DNA of 64,000 nt from CAXXOK01 sp964497495 (GCA_964497495.1 CAZCCZ010000005.1:56611-120610); one strand, 5' to 3'; numbered from the stretch's first letter, positions 1 to 8,873 are shown. Translations and numbers: made by a program. The notes: generated by a model from the sequence alone, not told the origin.

Positions 1-918
1 AACCTGGCGCACGAAATGGGTTACGTCCCCAATTCTTCGGCGTGTACGCTGCGGCTGGGCAACAGCGGCATGATCGCGGTGGTGATCAACGATATCAACA
101 ACCCATACTATACCAACATTGTCAGTGAGATCGATCAGTACGTCAGCGAGAAGCAGTATAAACTAATGATACTGCCATGCCGGGACGATGAGGAGATCAC
201 CGACAGGATGATCAGGCTGGCGATCTCCCAATGCGTGGACGGAATCATCTTCTTTCCTTATAACAACAAGGCGCACATCCGGCTATTGCAAAAGAGCGAT
301 ATTCCCTTCGTGATCCTTGATCGATGGCTGCCCGGCATCGACGTAAACGTTGTCCGGATGAACGACGAAGCAGGCGGGTACGCAGCCGCCGAATGCCTGC
401 TGCAGCTTGGCCACAGAAAAATCCTTTACATCGCGGGCCCGAACGTGAACAGTTCCCAGACCGACAGGCAAAAAGGAATCGAAAGGGCCCTCTTGACTTA
501 TGGCCTGGAAAAGGACCAGTTGGATATTCTGCCGTGGGAAAAACTGCCCGACGGGATCCGGACCACCGATTATTCTTCGCTCTTTGACTCCGGAGCCTAT
601 TCGGCCGTGATCGCCTACAACGATTACATCGCCTATCATTGCATGAACGATCTGCGCGCTCACGGAATAAGCATCCCTGAAGACATCGCCCTGATCGGCT
701 TCGATTATATCCGCCGGTATAACAGCTGTTTTCCGCCGTTAACCAGCGTTTCCACAGACGGGGAGGGCGTATCGAAGGTCGCGGCGGAATTATTGATTAG
801 GCACATGCTTCAGGCCGGCCTGCCGAAGCAGGAGATCGTCCTGCCCGTATCCATTCATCACGATGGGACGATATGGCCCGTTCAGAATATGCGGCGCGCT
901 TTCGGCGATAAAGCGTAG
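1..918 (+). CDS. LacI-family transcriptional regulator, 5' end outside window
   Basis: The reading frame is open from base 1, so the gene starts upstream. The first residues, ending in GYVPNSSA, match the last helix of a LacI DNA-binding domain; most of the HTH is missing. The rest is a periplasmic-binding-protein-like effector domain (about 300 residues seen), with the family's VINDINNPYY strand, the LGHRKILYIAGP segment and the IALIGFDYI segment before the C-terminus. LacI-family proteins are dimeric repressors or activators that bind a sugar or related ligand. The effector is unknown; what it controls probably lies left of the window. A GC-rich hairpin overlaps the stop codon. Confidence 0.9.
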   Translation, partial: NLAHEMGYVPNSSACTLRLGNSGMIAVVINDINNPYYTNIVSEIDQYVSEKQYKLMILPCRDDEEITDRMIRLAISQCVDGIIFFPYNNKAHIRLLQKSDIPFVILDRWLPGIDVNVVRMNDEAGGYAAAECLLQLGHRKILYIAGPNVNSSQTDRQKGIERALLTYGLEKDQLDILPWEKLPDGIRTTDYSSLFDSGAYSAVIAYNDYIAYHCMNDLRAHGISIPEDIALIGFDYIRRYNSCFPPLTSVSTDGEGVSKVAAELLIRHMLQAGLPKQEIVLPVSIHHDGTIWPVQNMRRAFGDKA

Positions 919-951
919 CAACGCGCGCCCTTCCGGAAAGACGCGCGTTGC
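918..951. terminator. GC-rich hairpin at the stop of the first LacI gene
   Basis: GCAACGCGCG at 918-927 is an exact inverted repeat of CGCGCGTTGC at 942-951, with a 14-nt loop. It begins on the last base of the stop codon. There is no T-tract, so intrinsic termination is uncertain; it could also protect the mRNA 3' end. Confidence 0.5.
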
Positions 952-1048
952 GTATCGCCGTCGTTCGCCGACCGGGAATTTAGGCTCCCGCATCAAGGCG
1001 TATGGATGCGACGCCGGGTCCGGCGGCGCATCCCGGATATGCTTCCGC

Positions 1049-1260
1049 TTATCCTTCCTCCGCGTCGTTCCCGTATTCGGTCAGGCCCATACGCTCGTAC
1101 TGTTCGCGCGGAGCCTGAGCCTCCCGCATGGCCAAAACCATCTGGCGGCACATGTCGGCTTCCAGCGCCTCGTCGTTGATTGGCCGAAGCTGCTTTTATC
1201 CAGGGGCTCCGGCAGATAGGGATGATCGGTGCCGGCCAAGCCGGTTCCCGGCATTCAAGA
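1049..1260 (-). pseudogene. C-terminal remnant of an unrecognised protein
   Basis: On the minus strand, about 47 codons ending at a TAA at 1049-1051 read like a natural C-terminus (for example EADMCRQMVLAMREAQ, then YERMGLTEYGNDAEEG). Just upstream a different frame carries a plausible continuation, TDHPYLPEPLDKSS, so the coding phase seems to change near 1188. No start codon or ribosome site is visible. I read this as the decayed tail of a lost gene; the family is not recognised. The rest of 952-1424 holds only GC-rich imperfect inverted repeats (for example around 1230-1277) and no supported gene. Confidence 0.4.
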
Positions 1261-1424
1261 ACCCCGGCTGGCTGGCCGGGATTCCCGAAAAATATCATCC
1301 GCAGTCGGCGGGCGGCACGGACGGAAAACGAGGTTCAGACGCGTCGGCCACAACGTCGTTTGCGCTTCATCCCCCGCCCGGTCGGGTCGTAGGAAAAGGC
1401 CGAGAAAGCGCGCTGGTTCCCGCG

Positions 1425-2450
1425 TTATAGCACGATGCTTTCGCGGATCACCAGAATCGGCTTATGCGTAATGCTCATCTGGCCGCGCTCCGGGTTCTGA
1501 ATGGCTTGCAGGAGCAGCACCAGACAGTCCCGGCTCATCTCCTCCATGGGCATCTCGATGGTGGAAAGCGTGGGGATGGTGTATCCCTCGCTGCTGCCGC
1601 CGTTGTAGCACAGCAGGCTGATCTGTTCGGGAATGCGAAAGCCTCGCATCAGCAGGCCGTGCAGCGCGCTGCCGCCCATCAGCCCCTCGGAGAAGAAAAT
1701 GGCGTCCGGCGTGTTCGGGCCGTCGGGAATCAGCTGCGCGGCTTCCTTGCCGCCTTCATAGCGGCTGCTGACGCGCAGCACGTGCGCTTCCGGCAACGGC
1801 AGCCCCAACCTCCGGCACTCGTCTATAAAGCCGCGCCGGCGTTCCTCCCCCGCGGCGGAAACGTCCCGCCCCGTTACCAGATACACGTTGCGCAGGCCCT
1901 TTTGGGCGAAGATGTGCGCCGCGATCTCGCCGATGTTCGTATTGTTGGCGTACACGTAGTGGTGGCGCGCGGAAACGCGGTTGAACAGCACAATAGGCGC
2001 GGAGATCTCCAAATCTTCCAGATAGTTCAGATCGTCCGCCGCCATACCCATGAAAACCGCGCCGTTAAAGAAAGTTTTATGAATCTGCTCGTCCGCGTCG
2101 CGCAGATGCCCCTGCGTGTAGGGATAGAGCACGATCTCCGGCTTCATATCGTCCTTGTCTCCGGCCAGCAGGTCGTGAATACCGGCAAAAAAGCTGCCTA
2201 CCACGGCCACGTGCTGCGTGGGCGCGAAAAACACGGCGATAATGAGGCGGCCCGTGTTTTGCATACGCAGGCGTTTGGCGTACACGTTAGGCTTGTATTG
2301 CAGTTCCTTGGCGGCGTCCAGGATGCGCTGCTGGCTGGCTTTGCTGATGCGGGCTTCGTCCCCCCGGCCGCTGAGCACCATGGAAACGTTGCCCATGCTC
2401 ATGCCTGCCAGCTCGGCGATTTGCTTAAGCCCCACTCGCTTTTGCGCCAC
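1425..2450 (-). CDS. LacI-family transcriptional regulator
   Basis: A 341-residue protein from a GTG at 2450, preceded by GGAGGG at a 5-6 nt spacing. Upstream in-frame codons lack family similarity and are leader. Residues about 5-50 form the HTH (LKQIAELAGMSMGNVSMVLSG), followed by the hinge helix region and a ligand-binding domain. The first base of the family HTH is shifted in sequence (MGNVSMVLSG for the usual STVSRVLNG), still consistent with LacI. It is divergent from the esterase-transporter operon at 2842. A LacI-like palindrome with a central CG lies in its own 5' leader (2486-2501) and another just downstream of the divergent promoter (2740-2755). I infer autoregulation and control of that operon by an imported sugar; the effector is unknown. 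Confidence 0.92.
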   Translation of the reverse strand: MAQKRVGLKQIAELAGMSMGNVSMVLSGRGDEARISKASQQRILDAAKELQYKPNVYAKRLRMQNTGRLIIAVFFAPTQHVAVVGSFFAGIHDLLAGDKDDMKPEIVLYPYTQGHLRDADEQIHKTFFNGAVFMGMAADDLNYLEDLEISAPIVLFNRVSARHHYVYANNTNIGEIAAHIFAQKGLRNVYLVTGRDVSAAGEERRRGFIDECRRLGLPLPEAHVLRVSSRYEGGKEAAQLIPDGPNTPDAIFFSEGLMGGSALHGLLMRGFRIPEQISLLCYNGGSSEGYTIPTLSTIEMPMEEMSRDCLVLLLQAIQNPERGQMSITHKPILVIRESIVL

Positions 2451-2469
2451 TCTGCTCCCTCCAGTCTGA

Positions 2470-2485
2470 AGGGGCGGCCGCCCCT
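2470..2485. repeat. Perfect 16-bp GC palindrome in the lacI leader
   Basis: AGGGGCGGCCGCCCCT is its own reverse complement. It lies between the ribosome site of the LacI gene and the palindromic operator at 2486-2501. In the leader RNA it could form a short, very stable hairpin close to the ribosome site, or it could be a second protein site. Confidence 0.5.
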
Positions 2486-2501
2486 GAAAAAACGTTTTAG
2501 C
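2486..2501. promoter_or_regulatory. Candidate LacI-family operator O1
   Basis: GAAAAAACGTTTTAGC is symmetric about a central CG (6 of 8 positions pair), the usual architecture of LacI-family sites. It sits in the 5' leader of the LacI gene, about 80 bp downstream of its promoter. It shares the AAACGTTTT core with the site at 2740-2755. Confidence 0.6.
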
Positions 2502-2583
2502 ACACGTTTCGGTGAAGACCTGTGATTGCGTCGCGGCTTGAACCGCCTTCGTATTACAGGCTTGCTGAAAAATGAGATACTTT

Positions 2584-2612
2584 ATCATTACACGTCCCCG
2601 CAATTTTGTCAA
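2584..2612 (-). promoter_or_regulatory. Promoter of the LacI gene
   Basis: Minus strand: TTGACA (2607-2612), a 17-bp spacer, then AATGAT (2584-2589). The -35 is perfect and the -10 weaker. The leader to the GTG at 2450 is about 125 nt and contains operator O1. Confidence 0.6.
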
Positions 2613-2697
2613 GAGAACGCAGAAAGGTTTTTGCTTATGGTAACATTTTCTAACCTATAATCCTCGTAAACTCCTTTTCAAGATGTCAAATAAGGTA

Positions 2698-2726
2698 TTG
2701 ACAGAACCGGGGTGGCAAGTTATAAT
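2698..2726 (+). promoter_or_regulatory. Consensus promoter of the esterase-transporter operon
   Basis: TTGACA (2698-2703), 17-bp spacer, TATAAT (2721-2726): an exact sigma-A type promoter. The start of transcription should fall near 2733, directly before the palindrome at 2740-2755, so a bound repressor would block initiation or early elongation. Confidence 0.85.
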
Positions 2727-2739
2727 CGTCCAAGAATCT

Positions 2740-2755
2740 GCATAAACGTTTTTGC
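2740..2755. promoter_or_regulatory. Candidate LacI-family operator O2
   Basis: GCATAAACGTTTTTGC is a near-perfect palindrome (7 of 8 positions pair) about a central CG. It lies at about +7 relative to the consensus promoter at 2698-2726. It shares the AAACGTTTT core with O1 in the leader of the divergent LacI gene. Confidence 0.7.
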
Positions 2756-2841
2756 TCATCTGCATGGGAAGCAGCCGCAAGGTTCGAATTCGGGATGGAA
2801 TCCCCACGAGGGCTACCAACGGCATGGATGGAGGAATACGC

Positions 2842-4407
2842 ATGAACCGTCGCGTTAAAACAGAGAACGGCTGGGTGCGGGGTTTACCCGCAGCCGATCC
2901 ACGCATCACCAGTTTTAAGGGCATCCCCTTCGCCGCGCCGCCTGTCGGGGGTAACCGTTGGCGCGCCCCGCAGCCCTGCGCCCCCTGGCAGGGCGACCGG
3001 CAGGCCTTCGAATACGGCCCGATCGCCATGCAGGACAAAGGCAAGCCGGGCCGCGACAATTTCTGGTCCCGGGAGTGGGCGGTGGATTTCGACCTGCCCA
3101 TGAGCGAGGATTGCCTTTACCTCAACATCTGGGCGCCAGCCGACGGTTACCCCGTGGGCGTCGGCGACCAGTACCGCGAAACGGAAGATACGCCGCTGCC
3201 CGCGCCCGGCCGCCTGCCGGTGTACGTATGGTTTTTCGGCGGCGGCCTGCAGGTGGGCAACACGGCCGAGATGGAGTTTGACGGCGAGCGCATCGCCCGC
3301 CGCGGCGTGGTGGTGGTAACCGTCAGCTACCGGCTTAACGTGTTCGGCTTCATGGCGCACCCCGACCTGACCCGGGAAGCGCCCGACACGCCCGCGAATT
3401 TCGGTTTTCTGGACCAGCAGTACGCAACCCGTTGGGTCAAGCGCAACATCGCGGCCTTCGGCGGCGATCCGGACAACATCACCATCGGCGGGCAGTCTTC
3501 CGGCGGCATGAGCGTGTGCGCGCAGCTCGCCAACCCGGATAACCGCGGCCTGTTCCAGAAGGCCATCATCGAAAGCGGCATCTTCTTTCCGGCGTTCTCC
3601 AACGGCTCCGCGTTCAGGACCGATCTGCGGCAGGGCGAGGAAAACGGCGTGAAGTTCCTGTCGATGCTGGGCGTTTCCACCATCGAGGAAGCACGGAAAA
3701 TCAGCGCGGACGTGGTGCTGGACAAGGCGGTGCACTCCGGCCTGTCGCCGCATACGTGGAGCGCGGTCATCGACGGCGCATTCTTCAAGGTGCCCACCGG
3801 CGAATGGTTTTTACAGCCGGGGCACGTGGAATGTCCGTTGCTAATGAGCTCCACCGATATCGAAATGAACCTGTCCCCGCGGGCAGGCAACCTTGAGGAA
3901 CTGCGCGAGCTGGCCAAGAGCCTGGACGGCGTGGACGAGGAGCGCTTCATGGCCGTCTTCGGAAGCGGGGACAACGCGGAGAGCATCCGCCAAAAGGGCC
4001 AGATTGCGGCCATCGATCTGGCGATCCACGCGATCAACCGGATGGCGGGGGACAGGCTGCCCATCTGGATGTGCCGTTTCTCCGCCGAGATTCCCGGCTG
4101 GGATCACCCCGGCGCCTTCCACTCCTCGGACATCTGGTTTTACTTTGAAAACCTGGCCAAGTGCTGGCGGCCTTTCACCGGCAAGCATTACGACCTGGCC
4201 CGGCAGATGTGCGACTCGTGGGCCAATTTCATGCGCAGCGGCGATCCCAACGGCACCGGCACGGACGGCAAGCCGCTGCCCGAGTGGCCGCGTCTCACGC
4301 CCGAGCACCCCGTGCGCATGGAGTTCGCCGACACCGCCGCAATCGGAGACGCAACGCCCCCGCCGCTGATGGAAGTGCTGCTGGACGCCTACGTGAAAAC
4401 CCATTAA
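2842..4407 (+). CDS. Carboxylesterase, type B family
   Basis: A 521-residue alpha/beta-hydrolase, typical length for bacterial type-B carboxylesterases (PnbA-like). The ATG at 2842 follows GGAGGAATACGC; upstream in-frame codons are leader. Visible motifs: EDCLYLNIW (about 89-97), the oxyanion-hole glycines in WFFGGG (about 130-135), the signature FGGDPDNIT leading into GQSSGG with nucleophile Ser219, and GAFHSSDIW, which supplies the catalytic histidine. No signal peptide is seen, so it is probably cytoplasmic and acts on an imported ester. First gene of a + operon with an LplB/YtcP-type transporter; a paralogue lies at 8874. The likely job is removing acyl or aryl groups from an imported, decorated carbohydrate; the substrate is inferred. 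Confidence 0.92.
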   Translation: MNRRVKTENGWVRGLPAADPRITSFKGIPFAAPPVGGNRWRAPQPCAPWQGDRQAFEYGPIAMQDKGKPGRDNFWSREWAVDFDLPMSEDCLYLNIWAPADGYPVGVGDQYRETEDTPLPAPGRLPVYVWFFGGGLQVGNTAEMEFDGERIARRGVVVVTVSYRLNVFGFMAHPDLTREAPDTPANFGFLDQQYATRWVKRNIAAFGGDPDNITIGGQSSGGMSVCAQLANPDNRGLFQKAIIESGIFFPAFSNGSAFRTDLRQGEENGVKFLSMLGVSTIEEARKISADVVLDKAVHSGLSPHTWSAVIDGAFFKVPTGEWFLQPGHVECPLLMSSTDIEMNLSPRAGNLEELRELAKSLDGVDEERFMAVFGSGDNAESIRQKGQIAAIDLAIHAINRMAGDRLPIWMCRFSAEIPGWDHPGAFHSSDIWFYFENLAKCWRPFTGKHYDLARQMCDSWANFMRSGDPNGTGTDGKPLPEWPRLTPEHPVRMEFADTAAIGDATPPPLMEVLLDAYVKTH

Positions 4408-4506
4408 GGCTCCGCGCCGGAACCGCCGCGGCGCTCCGCGCGCCCGGCTCCCGTTCCCCCGCAAAAATCCCATTGCGCCGTCTGGGGCGCAGAAGGAGTG
4501 GATGGC

Positions 4507-5436
4507 GTGATACTGCCGAAAAGCAAGAAGGCGCGCAAGGTCGTTCGGTTCATCCCGATGTACCTGATGATGCTTCCCGGCATCATATACTTCCTCATCA
4601 ACAACTACATGCCCATGCCCGGCATCCTGATGGCCTTCAAGAACTTCAAGTATACCCGGGGCATATGGGGCAGCCCCTGGTGCGGGTTCAAGAACTTCTC
4701 CTTTCTGATCAAAAGTCAGGACCTGTCCCTGCTGCTGAGGAACACGCTGCTGTACAATCTGGTGTTTCTGGTGCTGGGCACCGTCCTCGCGGTCACGGTG
4801 GCCATCCTTCTTAACGAAGTGCAGCGCAAGAAACTCCAGCAGACCTTCCAGACCCTTATCCTGATCCCCTACCTGATGAGTTACGTCATCATCGCCTACA
4901 TCGTGTACGCGCTTTTCGGCGCGGAATACGGAATGATCAACAACTCGATCCTCAAGCCCCTGGGCATGGCCCCCGTCTCCTGGTACACCGAGGACCGGCA
5001 CTGGCCGGTCATATTGACCTGCGTCAACCTGTGGAAGTCCTTCGGCTACAGCAGCATCATCTACTATGCCACCCTCGTGGGGTTTGACAAGACCTACTAC
5101 GAAGCCGCCATGGTGGACGGCGCCACCACGATGCAGATGATCCTCAGGATCACGCTGCCGCTGCTCAAGCACGTGATCATCACGCTGACGCTGTTTTCCA
5201 TCGGGTACATCTTCTATTCGGACTTCGGCCTGTTCTATCAGGTGCCTATGAACTCCGGCCAGCTATACAACACCACCAGTACCATCGACACCTATGTGTA
5301 CCGGGGCCTGCTGGAGGATAACAACATCGGCCGGGCCTCGGCGGCCAGCTTCATTCAATCCATCGCCGGCTTCCTCTGCGTTATCTCCGCCAACGCGGCG
5401 GTGCGCAAGATAGAGGCCGAGAGCGCGCTGTTTTAG
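4507..5436 (+). CDS. ABC transporter permease, LplB/UgpA-like
   Basis: A 309-residue inner-membrane permease. I chose the GTG at 4507, 9 nt after AGGAG; the in-frame GTG at 4498 touches the ribosome site. About six hydrophobic segments are visible, starting with YLMMLPGIIYFLI. The cytoplasmic EAA loop is YYEAAMVDGATTMQMI followed by LRITLPLL, which docks the ATPase. It resembles the LplB group of carbohydrate permeases (CUT1), which pair with a YtcP-like partner and a large binding protein, both present here. No ATP-binding subunit is encoded nearby; this class often uses a shared ATPase encoded elsewhere (family knowledge). Confidence 0.9.
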   Translation: MILPKSKKARKVVRFIPMYLMMLPGIIYFLINNYMPMPGILMAFKNFKYTRGIWGSPWCGFKNFSFLIKSQDLSLLLRNTLLYNLVFLVLGTVLAVTVAILLNEVQRKKLQQTFQTLILIPYLMSYVIIAYIVYALFGAEYGMINNSILKPLGMAPVSWYTEDRHWPVILTCVNLWKSFGYSSIIYYATLVGFDKTYYEAAMVDGATTMQMILRITLPLLKHVIITLTLFSIGYIFYSDFGLFYQVPMNSGQLYNTTSTIDTYVYRGLLEDNNIGRASAASFIQSIAGFLCVISANAAVRKIEAESALF

Positions 5437-5454
5437 CGAAAGGAGATGCCGACA

Positions 5455-6336
5455 GTGCATAAAAGAACAGCGCAGACGGTTGCCATCGTGGTGTTCCTTT
5501 TTCTCTCCATCCTCTGTGTCGTGCCGCTGCTGCTAGTGGTCGTATCCTCCTTTACGTCGGAAAAGGCGTTGTACACCTACGGATACTCGCTTTTCCCCTC
5601 CGAGCTGAGCACGGGCGCGTACCAGTATCTGCTCGCCTCCAAGGATAAGCTGCTGCGCGCCTACGGCCTGTCGTTTCTCGTGACGGCGGCGGGCACGTTC
5701 GCCAACGTGGCCATCACCACCATGTTCGCCTATCCGTTGTCCAACCTGGAGCTTCCGGGGCGCAATTTCTTCTCCTTCTTCGTGTTCTTCACCATGCTCT
5801 TCAACGGCGGCCTGATCCCCACGTACCTGGTGTACACGCAGACGTTTCAGATCAAGGATACGATCTGGGCGCTCATCGTGCCCCGGCTGTTGATGAGCGG
5901 CTTCTCCGTTATCCTGGTGCGCACCTACCTGACTACCAACGTTCCCAAGGAGATCCTGGACGCTTCGCGCATCGACGGCGCCAGCGATATGTGTACCTTC
6001 GCGCGGGTGGTGCTTCCCCTGTCGCTGCCCATACTGGCCACGATCGGCTTCATGTCCGGCCTGGCGTACTGGAACGACTGGCAGAACGGCCTGTACTATC
6101 TGGTGAAGCGCACCGACCTGTTCACCATTCAAAACCTGCTCAACCGGATCCTGTCCTCGGCCGACGCGCTGCGCAACAGCAGCACCAACGAGATGCTGGC
6201 CGCCGGGTTTGAGATCCCCAGCGTCGGCAGCCGCATGGCCATTTCCGTGTTCGCCATGCTGCCCATGCTCATCGCGTATCCGTTCTTCCAAAAAGGCTTC
6301 GTTAAGGGCATTACTATCGGAGGTGTGAAAGGATGA
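5455..6336 (+). CDS. ABC transporter permease, YtcP/AraQ-like
   Basis: A 293-residue second permease of the CUT1 sugar importer. The GTG at 5455 is preferred: AAGGAG abuts the in-frame ATG at 5446 and is 9 nt from the GTG. It has several membrane segments, the EAA loop around LDASRIDGASDMCTFARVVL, and the C-terminal GFVKGITIGGVKG ending shared by YtcP homologues. It follows the LplB-like gene by 18 nt and its stop overlaps the start of the MBL-fold gene, so the cluster is co-transcribed. Confidence 0.9.
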   Translation: MHKRTAQTVAIVVFLFLSILCVVPLLLVVVSSFTSEKALYTYGYSLFPSELSTGAYQYLLASKDKLLRAYGLSFLVTAAGTFANVAITTMFAYPLSNLELPGRNFFSFFVFFTMLFNGGLIPTYLVYTQTFQIKDTIWALIVPRLLMSGFSVILVRTYLTTNVPKEILDASRIDGASDMCTFARVVLPLSLPILATIGFMSGLAYWNDWQNGLYYLVKRTDLFTIQNLLNRILSSADALRNSSTNEMLAAGFEIPSVGSRMAISVFAMLPMLIAYPFFQKGFVKGITIGGVKG

Positions 6337-7229
6337 ACCTGAACCTGAACGATCAGGTCGTGCTGGACAGCTATTTCAGCTATCTCAGGCCGGCCCCCAG
6401 CGTGTACCGTATCATCGTGGATCGCAAGTACCCCAATACCGAGCTGATTGTCGGCAGCAAAAAGGCCGCCGTGATCGACTGCGGACTGGGCTTCGGCGAT
6501 CTGCCGTCCGCCGTACGCAGGCTGACGGACAAGCCGCTGCTCATTTTCAACACGCACAGCCACGTGGACCACATCGGTGGCAACGCGCAGTTCCGCCAGC
6601 CTATTTACATGGGCACGGAGGATATTCCCTCCACAAAAGGCGCGGACTATACGTTTTTCCGCGAGCACATGACGGAGGAACGCATCGCAAGGCTCGGCCC
6701 GGATTCCGTACAGGGCATGGATCTGGAGGAGTTCAAGCGGCGCCGCGTAGGCGAACTACTGCCCTGCGACGAGGGCGACGTGTTCGATCTGGGCGGGCTG
6801 ACGCTTCGTGTGCTCAATGTTCCCGGCCACTCCGTGGGCGGCCGCGCCTACTACGTGGAAGAGCTTGGTTACCTTTACACCGGCGACGCGGTGTTTGCCT
6901 GCACGTTGTGCTTCGGCCCCGGCTCCGCCACCCGCCGGCAGCACGCCGAGAGCCTGCAGAAAATGCTGGCGCTCCCCTTTACGGCTGCGATCACCGGCCA
7001 CTACATCGAGCCGCTGGATCACGAATTCATCCGGAACGCCCTCCACCCGGCGCTGTACGCCGAGTACGAAACGGGCGTCCCGTTGCAAAACCCCATCGAC
7101 GCCAGCGCGCGCGTCTGCTTCGCGCCGGATCAGCCGCCCACGCCGGAGATCGTCGAGCGCATCAAGGGCGGCGACCACGGGCTGGATAACAAGGTTTGGG
7201 CCATCGTATTGGGAGAAAGCACGCGGTAG
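6333..7229 (+). CDS. Metallo-beta-lactamase-fold hydrolase
   Basis: A 298-residue protein whose ATG overlaps the stop of the upstream permease (ATGA), so translation is coupled. The metal-binding signature THSHVDHIGG lies at about residues 72-81, followed by a later histidine in VPGHSVGG, the aspartate in YTGDAVF and a final histidine in ITGHYIEP. These are the usual dinuclear-metal ligands of glyoxalase II/lactonase-like enzymes. No signal peptide. Placed inside an esterase and sugar-transport operon, it may open a lactone or cleave a thioester or ester; the exact reaction cannot be told. Confidence 0.85.
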   Translation: MNLNLNDQVVLDSYFSYLRPAPSVYRIIVDRKYPNTELIVGSKKAAVIDCGLGFGDLPSAVRRLTDKPLLIFNTHSHVDHIGGNAQFRQPIYMGTEDIPSTKGADYTFFREHMTEERIARLGPDSVQGMDLEEFKRRRVGELLPCDEGDVFDLGGLTLRVLNVPGHSVGGRAYYVEELGYLYTGDAVFACTLCFGPGSATRRQHAESLQKMLALPFTAAITGHYIEPLDHEFIRNALHPALYAEYETGVPLQNPIDASARVCFAPDQPPTPEIVERIKGGDHGLDNKVWAIVLGESTR

Positions 7230-7243
7230 GGCTATCAACGAAA

Positions 7244-7263
7244 CTGTCTTCTTCGGAAGATAG
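7244..7263. terminator. UUCG-tetraloop hairpin before the binding-protein gene
   Basis: CTGTCTTC-TTCG-GAAGATAG forms an 8-bp stem (one G-U) closed by a UUCG loop. It sits in the 76-nt gap between the MBL-fold gene and the solute-binding protein gene and has no T-tract. It may be a processing or mRNA-stability element that lets the binding protein be made in excess. Confidence 0.5.
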
Positions 7264-7305
7264 CAATAGAAACACAACCCATACATAAGAAAGGTAGGTA
7301 TCCCC

Positions 7306-8760
7306 ATGAGAAAAGCCATCGCGTTGTTCCTTGCCCTCCTGATGCTCCTGGCTGCCGTGCCGGTGTTGGCCGAAGAGCCCGTGACCATCAAAATGAACAC
7401 CTGCATCGTCTTCAGCGATCTTCGCGACCGCCCGATGATCGAAGACAAGCTCAACAGTCTGCTGGCCGATAAGGGTTATAACTTCAAGGTGGAGATCGTC
7501 CCCTTTGATTACGGCAACTACGCCCAGTTGGTCAGCCTGGGCCTGGCCGACGGCAGCATCGACCTGTTTAATATGTTCGGCGCCATTCCGCTGTCCGTGG
7601 CCGCCGATAACGAAGCCATCGCCAATCTGGATGATCTGCTGGCCCAGTACGGCCCCAAAACGCTGGAGCTGATCAAGCCCTATATCGAGACCGTGATGGT
7701 GGACGGCTCCATCTACGGAACGCCGGCCATCAAGTCCATTGGCAAGCGCAACAATTTCCTTTATAACGCCGATATGGCTAAGGAAGCCGGTTTCGTGGCC
7801 GAGAACGTGCACGATTACGACACCCTTACCACCGAACTGCTGAAGGTGAAGGCCAAGTTCCCGGATATGGCCATGGTCTCCACGGGTTACGGCGGAATGT
7901 GGTTCTGGCCCAACATGGATACGCTGGGCAACGACAACTACTACGCCTGCATCGTTCTGGACGATAACGCTCAGCCCAAGATCGTAAACTACTACGAGAC
8001 GGACCTGTACAAGAAAGACCTGGAGCGCGCCAAGGTCTGGGGCGAGAATAACTTCTTCGTCAAGGACGCGATCAACGGTCAGAACGCTCCCATGGCCCTG
8101 CTGGGCCAGCACCTGTCCTTCGGCTGCTTCACCGATAACGTCAGCCCCGAGTACGTTCTGGAGAGCAGCGCCGCCAACTACGACTTCAATATCGGCTGCG
8201 TCACCGCCGAAAGCGAACCCTGGGCCACCACGACCACCACGGCGGGCTTCACCTGGTGCATCGCCGAGCTTAGCCAGCACAAGGAAGAAGCCATGCAGCT
8301 GCTCAACCTGCTGTACACCGACTCCGATATCGCCAACGTCATCATCAACGGTATCGAGGGCGTGCACTACAAACTGCTCGACGACGGCAGCATCGACTAT
8401 CCTTCCGCCGATGTGTCCGCCACCAACGTAGGCTGGGCCAGCCCCGCCGGCTTCATGCCCAACAGCTGGATCGCCTATCCCCGTACGCCCATCACCCCCG
8501 CCAGCTACGACCGTTACCGCGCGGATAACGAGAGCTGCCGCAAGTCCCCGGGCTTCGGCTTCAGCTTCAACTCCGTAGACGTGATGGATCAGATCTCCGC
8601 GTGCAACAACGTGTGCTCCAAGTATCTGGCTCCCCTGATGCTGGGCATGGGCGACGATCAGATGCTGGCGAATTTCCAGGCCGATCTGAAAAAAGCGGGC
8701 GTGGACGACATCATCGCCGAGAAGCAGAAACAGTTGGACGCCTGGCTTGCCGCCAAATAA
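7306..8760 (+). CDS. Extracellular solute-binding protein of the LplB/YtcP transporter
   Basis: A 484-residue protein, typical of the long binding proteins of LplA type. The ATG follows AGAAAGGTAGG. Residues 1-22 are a signal peptide (MRKAIALFLALLMLLA, then a VLA-EE cleavage site). There is no lipobox cysteine, unusual for a Gram-positive binding protein. The mature part begins with an EPVTIKMNTCIVFSD beta-strand, as in family 1 binding proteins. It lies directly after its two permeases and before a second carboxylesterase. It should capture the substrate, probably an oligosaccharide or decorated glycoside, outside the membrane; the ligand is inferred only from context. Confidence 0.9.
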   Translation: MRKAIALFLALLMLLAAVPVLAEEPVTIKMNTCIVFSDLRDRPMIEDKLNSLLADKGYNFKVEIVPFDYGNYAQLVSLGLADGSIDLFNMFGAIPLSVAADNEAIANLDDLLAQYGPKTLELIKPYIETVMVDGSIYGTPAIKSIGKRNNFLYNADMAKEAGFVAENVHDYDTLTTELLKVKAKFPDMAMVSTGYGGMWFWPNMDTLGNDNYYACIVLDDNAQPKIVNYYETDLYKKDLERAKVWGENNFFVKDAINGQNAPMALLGQHLSFGCFTDNVSPEYVLESSAANYDFNIGCVTAESEPWATTTTTAGFTWCIAELSQHKEEAMQLLNLLYTDSDIANVIINGIEGVHYKLLDDGSIDYPSADVSATNVGWASPAGFMPNSWIAYPRTPITPASYDRYRADNESCRKSPGFGFSFNSVDVMDQISACNNVCSKYLAPLMLGMGDDQMLANFQADLKKAGVDDIIAEKQKQLDAWLAAK

Positions 8761-8797
8761 CCTCGATCCGATTACCTTGCTGTAAGACGCATGGAAA

Positions 8798-8831
8798 CCG
8801 GGGCCTGCCGCGTCAAAACGGCAGGCCCCGG
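8798..8831. terminator. 13-bp perfect hairpin after the binding-protein gene
   Basis: CCGGGGCCTGCCG (8798-8810) pairs exactly with CGGCAGGCCCCGG (8819-8831) around an 8-nt loop. There is no U-run, so it looks more like an attenuating or 3'-protecting hairpin between the binding protein and the second esterase than a full terminator. Confidence 0.65.
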
Positions 8832-8873
8832 CGGTGTCACAACGGAAAACGGCGGGTGAGAAGAGGAGGATGG

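Noticed and set aside
2781..2800. GGTTCGAATTCGGG, reminiscent of a tRNA T-loop
   Set aside because: No acceptor, D-arm or anticodon arm can be folded around it.
2752..2841. Extended N-terminus of the first carboxylesterase
   Set aside because: The region contains the operator and leader; the ATG at 2842 has a good ribosome site and matches the family start.
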